From assembly GCA_016719225.1 (NCBI GenBank), contig JADKAN010000001.1, positions 496,001 to 560,000 on the forward strand: a stretch of 64,000 nt of DNA. The letters run 5' to 3'. The DNA comes from Flavobacteriales bacterium (lineage in GTDB: Bacteria > Bacteroidota > Bacteroidia > Flavobacteriales_F > PHOS-HE28). The notes under the pieces were generated by a model that searched no databases, was not told the origin of the DNA, and saw only the letters and a program-made list of their open reading frames with translations. The first letter of the stretch is position 1; each line of letters begins with the position of its first letter. Below are positions 1 to 8,986 of the stretch, piece by piece. The translations under genes and the position numbers were made by a program.

Positions 1-654
1 CACACCGTCATCTTCAGCGGAGAGCTTTCCATGATCGCATTCGCGCCCACGTGGACCGTGCCTTCCAGCATTATCCGCAGTGAGATCGGACCGGCCATGA
101 GGAAGAACTCCAACTACTTGGCCCGTCATGACATGGACCTCGTACGCGGCGGGCAGGTAGTGCCCACAAGCAGCGTGAATTGGGCCACCTGGCAGGGTGG
201 GGGTGGATATGCTGTGCGCCAGCGTCCCGGCAAGAGCAACTCCTTGGGCTTGGTGAAATTCCTCTTCCCCAACGAATACAGCATCTACTTCCATGACACG
301 CCGGCCAAGAGCAGGTTCCTTGCGGACAAGCGCGCTTTCAGCCACGGCTGCATCCGCCTCAGTGAGCCCAAAAGACTGGCTGACTATCTCCTCCGGAACG
401 ACAGTACTTGGACCCCGGAAGCGATCGGTAAGGCCATGAATTCCCCTAAGGAAAAGGTGATCAACCTACGGCCACCAATGCCTGTGACCATCGGCTATTT
501 CACGGCCTGGGTGGACACGGATGGGCGATTGAATTTCCGCGATGATGTGTATGGCCATGATGCCCGCCTGGCCCGTGAGCTTTTCGCTCCGGAAACCGTA
601 CCCACGGCAGGGACGATGGCCACGGCGGATAGTTCCAAGGTGGCCTCCAATTGA
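1..654 (+). CDS. YcbB-type murein L,D-transpeptidase, 5'-truncated
   Basis: C-terminal part of a periplasmic L,D-transpeptidase that makes 3-3 cross-links or attaches partners to peptidoglycan. The frame is open to base 1, so the gene begins outside the window. The visible 217 codons include FHDTPAKSRF followed by FSHGCIRL; in the YkuD family the His and Cys of SHGCIRL are the catalytic pair. The preceding stretch (WTVPSSII, NYLARHDM, VRQRPG) matches the larger LdtD/YcbB architecture rather than short ErfK/YbiS enzymes. The tail after the YkuD domain is short and Ser/Thr/Ala rich. The next gene converges on it with about 16 bp between stops. Substrate detail is inferred from the family. Confidence 0.9.
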   Translation, partial: HTVIFSGELSMIAFAPTWTVPSSIIRSEIGPAMRKNSNYLARHDMDLVRGGQVVPTSSVNWATWQGGGGYAVRQRPGKSNSLGLVKFLFPNEYSIYFHDTPAKSRFLADKRAFSHGCIRLSEPKRLADYLLRNDSTWTPEAIGKAMNSPKEKVINLRPPMPVTIGYFTAWVDTDGRLNFRDDVYGHDARLARELFAPETVPTAGTMATADSSKVASN

Positions 655-670
655 AGGCCGGACCAAGGGT

Positions 671-1360
671 TCACGGTCTTTCAAGAACTGCTTCCAACGA
701 ATTCTGGATGCCCGCAATGATCTTGGCATCCATCACACCGAGCGGTGCGAAGCGCTGGTTCACTTCGATCTCAATGCCAGCGTAGTTCTTCGGGAAAGTC
801 TTTCGCAGAGCGGTGGTGAATCCGTCCGCAGTGCCTCTGTAAGGCTGGTTCATCCGGATCTTTGAACCGGGCAGGAAGTGCTCCAATTGGTCTTGCCACG
901 CCCGGCAGAATTTCTGCTCCTGTTTTCGTGCCGGGTCGTACAGCAATCCGATGTCCGCGTTGCGCAATTCACCATCCAGCACGGGGGTGAACGTGTGTAC
1001 GCTGATGTGAAGCACCTGGTGACCGGCCTCGATGCTGCTCTGTATCGCTGTGGTGAAGTCCACGCGATAGGCGTGGTAGCGCTCCAATAGGAACGCACGT
1101 TGCTCACTTTCAGCATCCTTCGTATAGGGTGAGAATAGCTTTGGATGAACTATGGACCGGTTCATCTCAATGCATAGTCGGCTCAGGTTTTCATACGCAA
1201 AATGGTGGGCCTGCGGCACAAGCGCCTTGAACAGCCCAAACGCGCCGATGTCCCAGCCGCGATGTGAGGCCAGCACTTCTTCGGCTCCTATGAACAGCGA
1301 ACGTAGGTTCACCGGCACCTTGTTCCCGGCATGTTCGCAGCTCAGGAACAGTTTTCTCAT
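671..1360 (-). CDS. N-formylglutamate amidohydrolase-family protein
   Basis: A 229-residue member of the N-formylglutamate amidohydrolase (FGase, HutG-type) family, zinc hydrolases that cleave amide bonds of N-acylated glutamate-like substrates. The start SCEHAGNKVP, then HRGWDIGA and NRSIVHPKLFSPYT, are family hallmarks. It is the last gene of a four-gene minus-strand operon: its ATG overlaps the stop of the GCS2 ligase gene by 4 bp, which suggests translational coupling. No other histidine-utilisation genes are nearby, so a role in histidine breakdown is unlikely. Inference: it trims or hydrolyses an amide made by the two upstream ligases. Family assignment is firm, substrate unknown. Confidence 0.85.
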   Translation of the reverse strand: MRKLFLSCEHAGNKVPVNLRSLFIGAEEVLASHRGWDIGAFGLFKALVPQAHHFAYENLSRLCIEMNRSIVHPKLFSPYTKDAESEQRAFLLERYHAYRVDFTTAIQSSIEAGHQVLHISVHTFTPVLDGELRNADIGLLYDPARKQEQKFCRAWQDQLEHFLPGSKIRMNQPYRGTADGFTTALRKTFPKNYAGIEIEVNQRFAPLGVMDAKIIAGIQNSLEAVLERP

Positions 1361-2592
1361 GCCAGCTGACGGTCTTCCCGCAAACAGGTTGCGAGTTCCT
1401 TATAAACTGCGATGATGCGGTCCTTATCCGGAGCTGCTCCGGTCTTGGCGAGTATACGTGAGGCCAAGCAGCCATGGTCCAAAATGTGGCGGACCGCCTT
1501 TGCTGCCTCCGGGGAAAGAGAGCCTTTCACTTGTTCAAAAAGATGGTTCCAAAGTTCCTGCACCGTTGCAGTGGGCCGGTCCAGCCCGAACATCAGCAGG
1601 AACTCGTGATTTTTGATCGTGGCGCCACCGGCGTCCTTGATCACGTCCTTGAAGATCGAGAGTAGATCTTTTTGGTGCCAAGCCCGCTGCAGATAGTTGC
1701 TGGCCCACCTATCCTCAGTTAAGGCGCGCAACGTCGCAACGATCATCTCCGCTATCGCGAGGTCCGCGCTGGAGCATTCCTGAATGTCCACGACACGTAT
1801 CTCAATGGCGTTCCGGTCGAACCGGGCAATGGCACCCCGCGAGTTTGCGAACTGGTGGTCCATGATGCCTTCCTTATCGAATGGTGCCAGAGCCCTTCCT
1901 ATAGGTCCGAAAACCTCGCGGTAATATTCTTCTTCCGTAAGGACGGCTTCGGGGATAAGGTCGCCCATCAATGGCGGCAGCTTTTCCTGGTGGTGCAGGT
2001 AGGCTTCCATGCGCGAGTCCAGCCAACCGGTCGGCTTACCGTCCAAGATCGGAGAACTGGCGCTTAGGGCAGGAATGATCGGCAGTAACAAGCGTATCGC
2101 TGTGTGCAGTTTCCCGAACTCAAGGTCGTTGGCGAAGGGGAGGTTGAGGTGCACGCTCTGCAGGTTGCTCCAGCCATGGCCACAACAATCGAAGATGGTG
2201 TTGTACAGCGCGTAGATCGCATTGTTCTCATGCGGCCAGATCACGGTTTCGGTAAACGGATCGAAGAGGGGATGGGCGGCGGTAGGCAACAGCATCAGCC
2301 CACGTTTCTCCAGCAAGGCGTCAATGGCACGGACCTCGGAAGCGAACTTCTCCCGGTAAGCCGGTATGCTCTTCGTGGGCCGGGCCGTCTTCAGCTCCAC
2401 AACGTGCGCAACAAGCTCATTGCTCCATTCAACATCGCCGCGCTCCACATCACTGGTGATCGCACCGGTTGCGTCCTTGAATAACAGATCGACCGTCGGG
2501 CTGGCGCGGAGGCTTTCCCGATCCACTACCATGTATTCCAGTTCAATGCCGGTCACCTCGAAGAGGCTGAACGGCTTTTTGGTGCTCGCCAT
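1357..2592 (-). CDS. GCS2-family carboxylate-amine ligase
   Basis: A 411-residue protein of the glutamate-cysteine ligase type 2 family (YbdK-like, glutamine-synthetase fold), which uses ATP to join a carboxylate, classically glutamate gamma-carboxyl, to an amine. The N-terminal GIELEYMVVDRES is the expected acidic metal-binding strand; LQSVHLNLPF and later ARFDRNAIEIRVVDIQE fit the family core. It starts 5 bp after the stop of the RimK-type ligase gene and overlaps the downstream amidohydrolase gene by 4 bp. No glutathione synthetase is adjacent, so plain glutathione synthesis is not implied. Inference: works in series with the ATP-grasp ligase on a peptide or modified amino acid. Confidence 0.88.
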   Translation of the reverse strand: MASTKKPFSLFEVTGIELEYMVVDRESLRASPTVDLLFKDATGAITSDVERGDVEWSNELVAHVVELKTARPTKSIPAYREKFASEVRAIDALLEKRGLMLLPTAAHPLFDPFTETVIWPHENNAIYALYNTIFDCCGHGWSNLQSVHLNLPFANDLEFGKLHTAIRLLLPIIPALSASSPILDGKPTGWLDSRMEAYLHHQEKLPPLMGDLIPEAVLTEEEYYREVFGPIGRALAPFDKEGIMDHQFANSRGAIARFDRNAIEIRVVDIQECSSADLAIAEMIVATLRALTEDRWASNYLQRAWHQKDLLSIFKDVIKDAGGATIKNHEFLLMFGLDRPTATVQELWNHLFEQVKGSLSPEAAKAVRHILDHGCLASRILAKTGAAPDKDRIIAVYKELATCLREDRQLA

Positions 2593-2597
2593 GTATG

Positions 2598-4091
2598 TTA
2601 GTGTTGTATCCCAGCCGAAGCGGGTTTGATGCCGATCTTGCGTTCTATGGTCGCTTTCAGCGAAGCGATGATGCGGCGGTAGATCTCATCACCCAATTCA
2701 ATGTCCTCGATGCCGTGGTCGATGTTCGGGCATTCGTTCACCTCGATCACATAAGCCTTGCTCTCGTATTCTTTCACGTCCACGCCGTAAAGACCCTCGT
2801 GACAGCCCATGGCCTGCACGGCTTTTAACGCGGCTTGTTTGATCTCTTCGGGCAGGTCGGCCACCCGCACCGTGTCGAAGTTGCCGGTTTCATCATTTTT
2901 GGTCGCACTGGCCCAGTTGTAGATCTGCCAGTGCCCTTGGGCCATGTAATATTTGCAGGCATACAGCACCTTTCCGTCCAGCACGCCGATCCGCCAATCG
3001 TAGTCGCTGGGCATGTATTCCTGCGCAACGGCCAGATCGCTGGAACTCAGGATCTCGTCCAAGTGCTTCTCCAATTCTTCGGCTGTTTTGGCCTTCACAA
3101 CGCCCCGACTGAACGTGCTGTCCGGTAATTTCAGCACGACAGGCAGGCCCATGCGCTCGGCTACTTCATGCCTGTTCTCGCTGTGCACCACCATGGTCTT
3201 CGGCGTGGGCACGCCATGGGCCACCATCACTTCCGCCAGAAAGACCTTGTTGTTGCATTTCAGGATCGCGCCGGGCGAGTCGATCACGGCCAAGCCTTCC
3301 TGTTCGGCTTTGCGCGCCATACGGTACGTATGGTTGTTCACGTGCGTGTTCTCCCGGATCAAGAGAGCGTCGTATTCCGCGAGCCGGTCGATGTCGCCCG
3401 GCCCGATGATCTCCACTCGGAACCCCAATTCCTCTGCCGCTTGCCGGAATTTCACCACTGCGCGCTTGTTGCTCGGCGCTGCATCGTCGTTAGGGTTCAC
3501 CAGGATGGCGAGGTCGTACGCACTCTTGTCCCCGCGTGCAGTGTCGTAGCGCTTTTTGCCGAAGTAGTCCGCAGCGAATTTCCGCAGCAGTGGGAGGTGT
3601 TCCTCAGGGATCTCATTATACGGCACAGGCCGCACCGAGCGCAGTTCCCACTTTTCACCCTTCACGAACCGGGCCCTAAGCAGTGGCGCTTCGAACGCCT
3701 TGTAGAGTTCATGGGACAGCTTGTCGTACTTGGGATTCACGTTGCGCCCGAAGTACATGCTGAGGACGAAGTCGTGCTTTTCCTTATGCGCCAATGTGTG
3801 TTGGATCACGTCGTCCAGGTCGCGCGAAAGCACTTTTACGATGCTAGGGTTCTTCAGGTCCAGGATGGTCTTTGCGCTCGGGATCACCTTTTGATCACGC
3901 GCCTCCGCAAGCAGGCTTACGTAATAGCCCCGGCTCTGGTAAGCGAAGCTGCGCGCCAAGTTGAAGATCCGCGTGTTCTTCAACTGCGCGAAACGTGGTG
4001 ACGTAAGGTAGTCCTTACTGGAGACCACCTCTACACCAGGACCACCGAGCGTGAACATCTTCGGGTCTTGGACCACGATCACTTTTTTCAT
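2598..4091 (-). CDS. RimK-type ATP-grasp ligase with N-terminal RLAN-like domain
   Basis: A 497-residue ATP-grasp ligase. Residues about 1-160 form the N-terminal extension (RLAN type) found on a subset of RimK-like proteins; about 190-485 is the ATP-grasp unit. The Mg/ATP site is visible as VIEVNECPN (E450, N452), with the nucleotide-binding strands at VVLKLPDSTFSRG and AVAQEYMPSDYDWRIGVL. RimK relatives add amino acids, often glutamate, to a carboxyl end. It overlaps the upstream C39-like peptidase gene by 4 bp (ATGA) and precedes the GCS2 ligase by 5 bp, so all four products are probably made together. Its acceptor is not deducible from sequence. Confidence 0.88.
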   Translation of the reverse strand: MKKVIVVQDPKMFTLGGPGVEVVSSKDYLTSPRFAQLKNTRIFNLARSFAYQSRGYYVSLLAEARDQKVIPSAKTILDLKNPSIVKVLSRDLDDVIQHTLAHKEKHDFVLSMYFGRNVNPKYDKLSHELYKAFEAPLLRARFVKGEKWELRSVRPVPYNEIPEEHLPLLRKFAADYFGKKRYDTARGDKSAYDLAILVNPNDDAAPSNKRAVVKFRQAAEELGFRVEIIGPGDIDRLAEYDALLIRENTHVNNHTYRMARKAEQEGLAVIDSPGAILKCNNKVFLAEVMVAHGVPTPKTMVVHSENRHEVAERMGLPVVLKLPDSTFSRGVVKAKTAEELEKHLDEILSSSDLAVAQEYMPSDYDWRIGVLDGKVLYACKYYMAQGHWQIYNWASATKNDETGNFDTVRVADLPEEIKQAALKAVQAMGCHEGLYGVDVKEYESKAYVIEVNECPNIDHGIEDIELGDEIYRRIIASLKATIERKIGIKPASAGIQH

Positions 4092-4801
4092 GCGGGCAAC
4101 GGTTTTGGGGAGATCACCATGATGTTGGCGTCATAGGTCACGATCCCCAGCATAATGCTGTTGATGAGCCTGCCTACAGTCACTTCGTAGATCCGGCCAG
4201 GTGCCAGCGGATTATCGTGATAGGGATCGGCGACGCGCACCTTTTTGTTCTTCATGCCCGTGAGTACCACGAAATGCCCCATCGGCTTTCCACGCAGGTC
4301 GTGGTAGAGACTTTTTCCCTTGGCCCCGGTGTATTCGCGCTTGCTGCGATAGAGGTAGGTGGCGCTTAAGCCCGCCAAAACCGGAAGTCCTTCGTCAAAG
4401 TAGCCTTGAAGCAGGGCAGGTGCGGGGTCGTCAAAACGGATCACTCCGCCTTCCTTGATGAAGTGAGCATAAGCCAAACAGGCCGCATGCAATTTTTTAC
4501 CGTCCTTGATCCGGGTCTGTGCCAATAACTTCTTAGCGATCTCCGCCATGGTCAAGCCGTCCCACGAGGGATCGAAAACATTCAGGTTGTAACTGTGCAA
4601 GCGTACATGATAGCCGCGTTGCAATGCGTGGATGCCAAGCAATACCTCCAATGTACCGCCTTCGGCCATGTGGTGTACCTCCTCGATGGTCCTTCCCAAT
4701 TCCAACTTGTCGCCGAAATGTCGGTAAACAGCATGCAGGGCGGTGGCACCGCAGGTGTCATCGTCAGGTTGGGCCTCAATGTTGAAATCGTTCGTGATCA
4801 T
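4088..4801 (-). CDS. C39-like papain-fold peptidase, first gene of the ligase operon
   Basis: A 237-residue cysteine-peptidase-fold protein. Near the N-terminus QPDDDTCGATAL gives Gln11 and Cys17, MGHFVVLTG gives His176 and VADPYHD gives Asp192, a complete C39-type Gln/Cys/His/Asp set. There is no signal peptide or transporter domain, unlike bacteriocin exporters. An upstream in-frame ATG at 4846 gives a longer N-terminus, but it overlaps a -7-like element (GAAATTTG, 4844-4851), so I take 4801. It leads the operon with the RimK-type and GCS2 ligases and the FGase-like hydrolase. Inference: it releases or trims the peptide handled by the ligases; transfer rather than hydrolysis is possible. 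Confidence 0.82.
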   Translation of the reverse strand: MITNDFNIEAQPDDDTCGATALHAVYRHFGDKLELGRTIEEVHHMAEGGTLEVLLGIHALQRGYHVRLHSYNLNVFDPSWDGLTMAEIAKKLLAQTRIKDGKKLHAACLAYAHFIKEGGVIRFDDPAPALLQGYFDEGLPVLAGLSATYLYRSKREYTGAKGKSLYHDLRGKPMGHFVVLTGMKNKKVRVADPYHDNPLAPGRIYEVTVGRLINSIMLGIVTYDANIMVISPKPLPA

Positions 4802-4976
4802 GGCTGTTCCACTTTGCTCAGTGCAATGCTCCGGCCGGTGAGGCAAATTTCAGGGATGGCTCTTCTTCCCTTCGCACGAGGTTGAACATGCGTGCACAGC
4901 GCATTGTTCACAGCGTGAAATGCAACGGTAATTAATTGCTGCAGCGGGGGAGCAGCACAGCAAGGGGCGTCGCGTC

Positions 4977-5579
4977 TTACGCGTCGCGCAGCCGCTTGGG
5001 CTCTTCCTCGCGCGTAATGCCTTCGCGGATCAGTTCAAGCGCCTTGGCGATGCGGTGCTTGCGGGTCTCCACTTTCCGGCCATCATTCACCCATTCCAGG
5101 TATTCAACACGGGTCTCCTTGGAAAAGCTCTCCCAATTGGCCCATGCCATCGGATCTTTCCGGAGTACGGCTTCCAACTCCACGGGTTCGTGGATCTTCT
5201 TCTTTGTTTCCTCGTCGTTCGCCTTGGAATTGCACACCAGCGCTTTCTTCAGCAGGTCCTTTACCGCGGATTCCGGCAGCTTGTCCTTTTCCCGGAACTT
5301 GGCTACACGGACGCATCTCGCACCCGAAGCAGGCTCAAATTCCAGCTTGCCGGGTTTCAGCTGGTCGCCCTTGGGGAAGCAAAGGCTGACAGAGGTCTTG
5401 GAGGTGGCAAAGCTCACCACAGCCATACCGTCCTGATCGAAACTGGGTACACCGTTCCGCCAATTTTCCTGCACGTTGTCACATGTTGCATGGACCAGTT
5501 GCCGTAAGCGCACCAATACTTTCCGCTGCCATTCCGGGTGCTCGGCGATGTAGAGGTTGATCTGTTCGGGGACCAGCAT
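4977..5579 (-). CDS. DUF1801 / YdeI-OmpD-associated protein
   Basis: A 200-residue cytosolic protein with a DUF1801-like first half (EWQRKVLVRLRQLVHATC, then NGVPSFDQDGMAVVSF) and a YdeI/OmpD-associated second half ending in RKHRIAKALELI. YdeI-type proteins have been linked to bacteriocin or antimicrobial-peptide tolerance in other bacteria, but the biochemical activity is unknown. A weak -7-like TAAGCTTG lies upstream. It sits alone between the ligase operon and a secreted protein gene with no obvious operon partner. Family call is good; function remains open. Confidence 0.8.
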   Translation of the reverse strand: MLVPEQINLYIAEHPEWQRKVLVRLRQLVHATCDNVQENWRNGVPSFDQDGMAVVSFATSKTSVSLCFPKGDQLKPGKLEFEPASGARCVRVAKFREKDKLPESAVKDLLKKALVCNSKANDEETKKKIHEPVELEAVLRKDPMAWANWESFSKETRVEYLEWVNDGRKVETRKHRIAKALELIREGITREEEPKRLRDA

Positions 5580-5608
5580 GGGGTAGCTTTTTTACGGGCG
5601 TGGCAAGC

Positions 5609-7219
5609 TTACTTACGCTTATCACTGCCAAATTCGATAACGATCGGAAAGGTACGGTCCTTTCGGAAATCCGGGGCACCGGTGGTGCCGACCAGCCCAT
5701 CGCCCATGGGCCAAAGAGCATCAGCATTGAAGTAGCCTTGCTTGAAACCCTCCTTCAATACGGTCTTTTCCTTGTATCCACCTCCGTCCTTGAATTCCAG
5801 CATCAAGGCATCCTGCGGTTTGTCCACAGGCTCTACAGCCACTTTCTTTTTGCGCAGTTCAGTATTGCCTTCAGCATCGTTGAAGAACACGAAGAGTACA
5901 TCGTCCTTCATCCAGGAAAAGGCTTTGCCCGGACCATTGTTCGCAAAGCTCATTTCACGCGGTACTTGGGTATACCATTTCATCGCCCCATCCTTGCCAA
6001 GTTCCATAATGTGGAGCGCTCCATCCACCCACTCGGTCTTCTCGACTTTTTTCCCGCTCAGGTCACTTACGGTGTGACTTTCTACTCCGGCTTTCTCAGC
6101 TAATACATACAGGCCGCCTCCCGTTTTGGGCCAGGCCTGCATCACGTGCATGTTGTTCTGCAGCCGCTCCACTTTCTTAACCTCGCGCATGATGAACGGT
6201 GTGGTCGCGGCCTTGGACCATTTCAGGCTGGCCATGTCCAGCACAGTATGGAAGACGCCGATGGATTCGTCGCGGTTAGCGTCCTTGTCCGTGTAGGTGC
6301 CCGTGCATACGATCCGGCCGTCCGGCATCAGCGAAAATGTTGCTTCCTGTGGAAGGACCTTCTCACCCAGGTCCAGCTTGGCTTCCTGCTGGCCCACGCT
6401 GTCCATACGGTACAAACTGAAGGTGAAGCCCAACTGGCCTTTGGTTTTGGGCGCAGCATCGGTGACGTTCTTCACCAAATACCACGCTGCGCCGATTTTG
6501 TCCACGGCCACACTGATAACGTCGGTGCGGAAGGTGCCTGAGGCGGGGGACAACGTGTTGGTCCATTTCGGCTGCATCTTTTCGTCCACCATCACCCCGA
6601 CGATGGGGCATCCAGCGGAACGTACCGTACCTGCCGGTGTAAGACCGATCAGCATGTGCTTGCCGTCCGCTGCAATGGATGTAGTGAAGCCAACGGCCAT
6701 GCCGGGCTTGAAGTAGTCAACTCCCTTGCCGAAGCGATCGTAGGTTACTTCCGTGATCATGGCGGCAGCCTTGCCAGTAAGACTGCGCGGGCTGAGGATC
6801 TGGTCCAGAAGCAGCAGTTTACCATTGTCCGGGTCCGGCTTGGAGAGGATCACATGGAAGTTCTTCCCGAACGTCTCGATCGTTTCGAGCGTCACCGGAC
6901 CCACGCCCCAAACGAATTTCGGCTTGTCGTGCTTGATCACGTTCAGCTTATCGGAGCCGTACACGTATAGGCTCCAGTCGAGGTCGCTGTCGCTAACACC
7001 ACCGATCACCGTAGTGCCGTTCTTGGTTTTCAAGGCCACGATACTGCCTTCATCACCATAGACCATTTTGGAGATCCCTGTTCCTCGGTCAGGTTCAGTC
7101 TCCAGATCCGCCTTCACCTTTACGCGCACCCCGCTGCTTTGTGCGTGTGCTGTGAAGAGAACGAGTGCCGCGGTGGAGAAAACGGCCGTTCGGAGCAATA
7201 GCCGGTTGGTTGGGAACAT
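5609..7219 (-). CDS. secreted protein of unknown function, probable beta-propeller
   Basis: A 536-residue exported protein not assigned to a named family. It begins with a clear signal peptide (RLLLRTAVFSTAALVLF then AHAQ) and continues with repeated short beta-strand blocks with small-residue turns and many Trp/Tyr, which suggests a propeller-like fold. I use the ATG at 7219 because TACATTCG, a -7-like element on this strand (7240-7247), overlaps the region of the earlier ATG at 7252. No sorting domain or lipobox is seen, so it is probably periplasmic. It is monocistronic between the YdeI-like and thiolase genes. Function cannot be stated. Confidence 0.7.
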   Translation of the reverse strand: MFPTNRLLLRTAVFSTAALVLFTAHAQSSGVRVKVKADLETEPDRGTGISKMVYGDEGSIVALKTKNGTTVIGGVSDSDLDWSLYVYGSDKLNVIKHDKPKFVWGVGPVTLETIETFGKNFHVILSKPDPDNGKLLLLDQILSPRSLTGKAAAMITEVTYDRFGKGVDYFKPGMAVGFTTSIAADGKHMLIGLTPAGTVRSAGCPIVGVMVDEKMQPKWTNTLSPASGTFRTDVISVAVDKIGAAWYLVKNVTDAAPKTKGQLGFTFSLYRMDSVGQQEAKLDLGEKVLPQEATFSLMPDGRIVCTGTYTDKDANRDESIGVFHTVLDMASLKWSKAATTPFIMREVKKVERLQNNMHVMQAWPKTGGGLYVLAEKAGVESHTVSDLSGKKVEKTEWVDGALHIMELGKDGAMKWYTQVPREMSFANNGPGKAFSWMKDDVLFVFFNDAEGNTELRKKKVAVEPVDKPQDALMLEFKDGGGYKEKTVLKEGFKQGYFNADALWPMGDGLVGTTGAPDFRKDRTFPIVIEFGSDKRK

Positions 7220-7267
7220 GCGTATGGTTTTAAGGGCGGCGAATGTAGCCAAGTTAGTGTATCCGGT

Positions 7268-8473
7268 TCAGGCGCGCTCGATCACGGTAGCGTATCCTTG
7301 GCCCACGCCGATGCACATGGTGCAAAGCGCGTACCGTCCTTGGGTGCGGTGAAGTTCCAAGGCTGCCGCCTGCAATAAGCGCGCGCCGCTCATGCCCAAA
7401 GGGTGGCCCAACGCAATGGCGCCGCCGTTGGGGTTCAGCCGCGGGTCGTTGTCGGCGATCCCCCAGGTCCGTGTGCAGGCCAAAGCCTGCGCAGCGAAAG
7501 CCTCGTTCAGCTCGATAACGTCCATTTGTTCCAAGGTGAGCCCTGCGCGTTTCAAAGCGATCGCGCTGGCATGCACCGGGCCGATGCCCATGATGCGTGG
7601 TTCCACGCCCGCCACACCGCTGGAAACAATTCGCGCCAACGGGCGAAGACCGTTCGCTTTCATGCCCGCTTCGCTGGCGATCAGCATGGCTGCCGCACCG
7701 TCGTTCAATCCGCTGGAATTACCTGCGGTAACACTGCCATCCTTGCGGAACGCGGGGCGCAGACCGGCAAGCGCTTCCAATGTCGTGCCTGGCTTGATGA
7801 ATTCATCCTTCTCAAAGACCAAGGGGTCTTTCTTCCGCTGCGGAATGCTCAAGGGCACGATCTCCCGGCCCAAGCGGCCTTCGCGTTGTGCTGCCGAGGC
7901 CTTCTGTTGGCTCCAAAGCGCGAATTTGTCCTGGTCCTCACGGGTGATCTGCTGGGTCTCGAGGAGGTTTTCCGCTGTTTCTCCCATGCCGTCGGTCCCG
8001 TACTTTTCTTGCATAGCAGGGTTGACAAAGCGCCAGCCGAAGGTGCTGTCGAACAGTTGTGCATCACGGCCGTAAGGTGTGCTGGTCTTGCTCATCACCC
8101 ACGGGCTGCGTGTCATGTGCTCCACGCCTCCTGTAACGAACACGTCGCCCGCGCCAGCCGCGATGGCCTGCGCGGCATGCACCGCCGCGCTCATGCCAGA
8201 GGCACAGAGCCGGTTAACGGTCTCTCCGGGTACGCTGGTGGGCAGGCCCGCCAATAAAGCGGCCATGCGCGCTACGTTCCGGTTGTCTTCTCCGGCTTGA
8301 TTAGCGCAGCCCAGTATCACATCATCAATAGCGGCAAGGTCCAACTCCGGATGACGGCTCACCAACGAGCGGATAACGTGCGCGGCAAGGTCGTCCGCGC
8401 GAACGGCGCTCAAACCACCACCCAACGACCCTATCGGGCTGCGAACAGCGTCAACGATGTATGCTTCCTTCAT
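7268..8473 (-). CDS. acetyl-CoA acyltransferase (thiolase), 3-oxoadipyl-CoA type likely
   Basis: A 401-residue thiolase that cleaves 3-oxoacyl-CoA with CoA. The nucleophile is in NRLCASGMSA (Cys90), the general base in GHPLGMSG (His357) and the second cysteine in CIGVGQG (Cys387). The sequence is closest by eye to the PcaF/PaaJ group, and the gene lies back to back with a PaaI-type thioesterase gene, which favours a role in phenylacetate or aromatic acyl-CoA breakdown, although other paa genes are not here. I use the start at 8473 because CACCTTTG lies only four bases upstream, suggesting a near-leaderless mRNA. A general fatty-acid thiolase cannot be excluded. Confidence 0.9.
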   Translation of the reverse strand: MKEAYIVDAVRSPIGSLGGGLSAVRADDLAAHVIRSLVSRHPELDLAAIDDVILGCANQAGEDNRNVARMAALLAGLPTSVPGETVNRLCASGMSAAVHAAQAIAAGAGDVFVTGGVEHMTRSPWVMSKTSTPYGRDAQLFDSTFGWRFVNPAMQEKYGTDGMGETAENLLETQQITREDQDKFALWSQQKASAAQREGRLGREIVPLSIPQRKKDPLVFEKDEFIKPGTTLEALAGLRPAFRKDGSVTAGNSSGLNDGAAAMLIASEAGMKANGLRPLARIVSSGVAGVEPRIMGIGPVHASAIALKRAGLTLEQMDVIELNEAFAAQALACTRTWGIADNDPRLNPNGGAIALGHPLGMSGARLLQAAALELHRTQGRYALCTMCIGVGQGYATVIERA

Positions 8474-8531
8474 GCCGCAAAGGTGGTATATGGAACGCAA
8501 CCCGATCCATCCTTCAAACCGGTGCGCTCAG

Positions 8532-8539
8532 TATTTTCG
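8532..8539 (+). promoter_or_regulatory. -7 element (TATTTTCG) of paaI-like gene
   Basis: TATTTTCG matches the Bacteroidota -7 consensus TAnnTTTG with one T-to-C change and lies five bases before the ATG at 8545, implying a transcript that starts at or beside the start codon. Confidence 0.5.
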
Positions 8540-8544
8540 CCCGT

Positions 8545-8973
8545 ATGGAGGATGCAAGAGAGCTGGCCAACCGGGTAGTGGCGCGCATGATGCGGGATGA
8601 CCGAATGAGTCAATGGCTAGGGATCGAAGTACTGGAAATGATCCCCGGCGGCTGCACCGTGCGCATGGTAGTGCGCGACGAAATGAATAACGGGTTCGGC
8701 ATTACGCATGGCGGTATCGCCTACTGTGTGGCGGACAGCGCATTGGCTTTCGCTGCCAATTCACATGGTAGCCATGCGGTGTCCATTGAAACATCGATCT
8801 CCCATGTGAAGCCTGTGCGCGCCGGGGATGTCCTTACCGCCAGCGCTACGGAGCAAAGCCGGAGCAACCGCATAGCCATCTACCATATTCCCGTGTTGAA
8901 CACTGAGGGAATTGCCGTGGCGCTGTTCAAAGGCACCGTATTCCGCACCGGAAAGGAGTGGGACCTTTCCTGA
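8545..8973 (+). CDS. PaaI-type hotdog acyl-CoA thioesterase
   Basis: A 142-residue hotdog-fold thioesterase of the PaaI group, which hydrolyses hydroxyphenylacetyl-CoA and related thioesters and protects CoA pools during phenylacetate breakdown. The motif THGGIAYCVADSA carries His55 and the expected catalytic Asp64. A longer frame opens at 8461 but would overlap the divergent thiolase gene; the ATG at 8545 gives the usual family length and has a -7-like box five bases upstream. The divergent pairing with a PaaJ/PcaF-like thiolase gene supports the aromatic acyl-CoA context. Confidence 0.88.
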   Translation: MEDARELANRVVARMMRDDRMSQWLGIEVLEMIPGGCTVRMVVRDEMNNGFGITHGGIAYCVADSALAFAANSHGSHAVSIETSISHVKPVRAGDVLTASATEQSRSNRIAIYHIPVLNTEGIAVALFKGTVFRTGKEWDLS

Positions 8974-8986
8974 AGGTCGCATCATC

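Noticed and set aside
671..1360. Histidine-utilisation gene hutG
   Set aside because: Family matches but no other hut gene is present, and the operon partners are ligases.
2595..4001. Long plus-strand frames opposite the RimK-type gene
   Set aside because: Antisense shadows in a GC-rich gene; protein composition is poor and the minus frame has a clear family.
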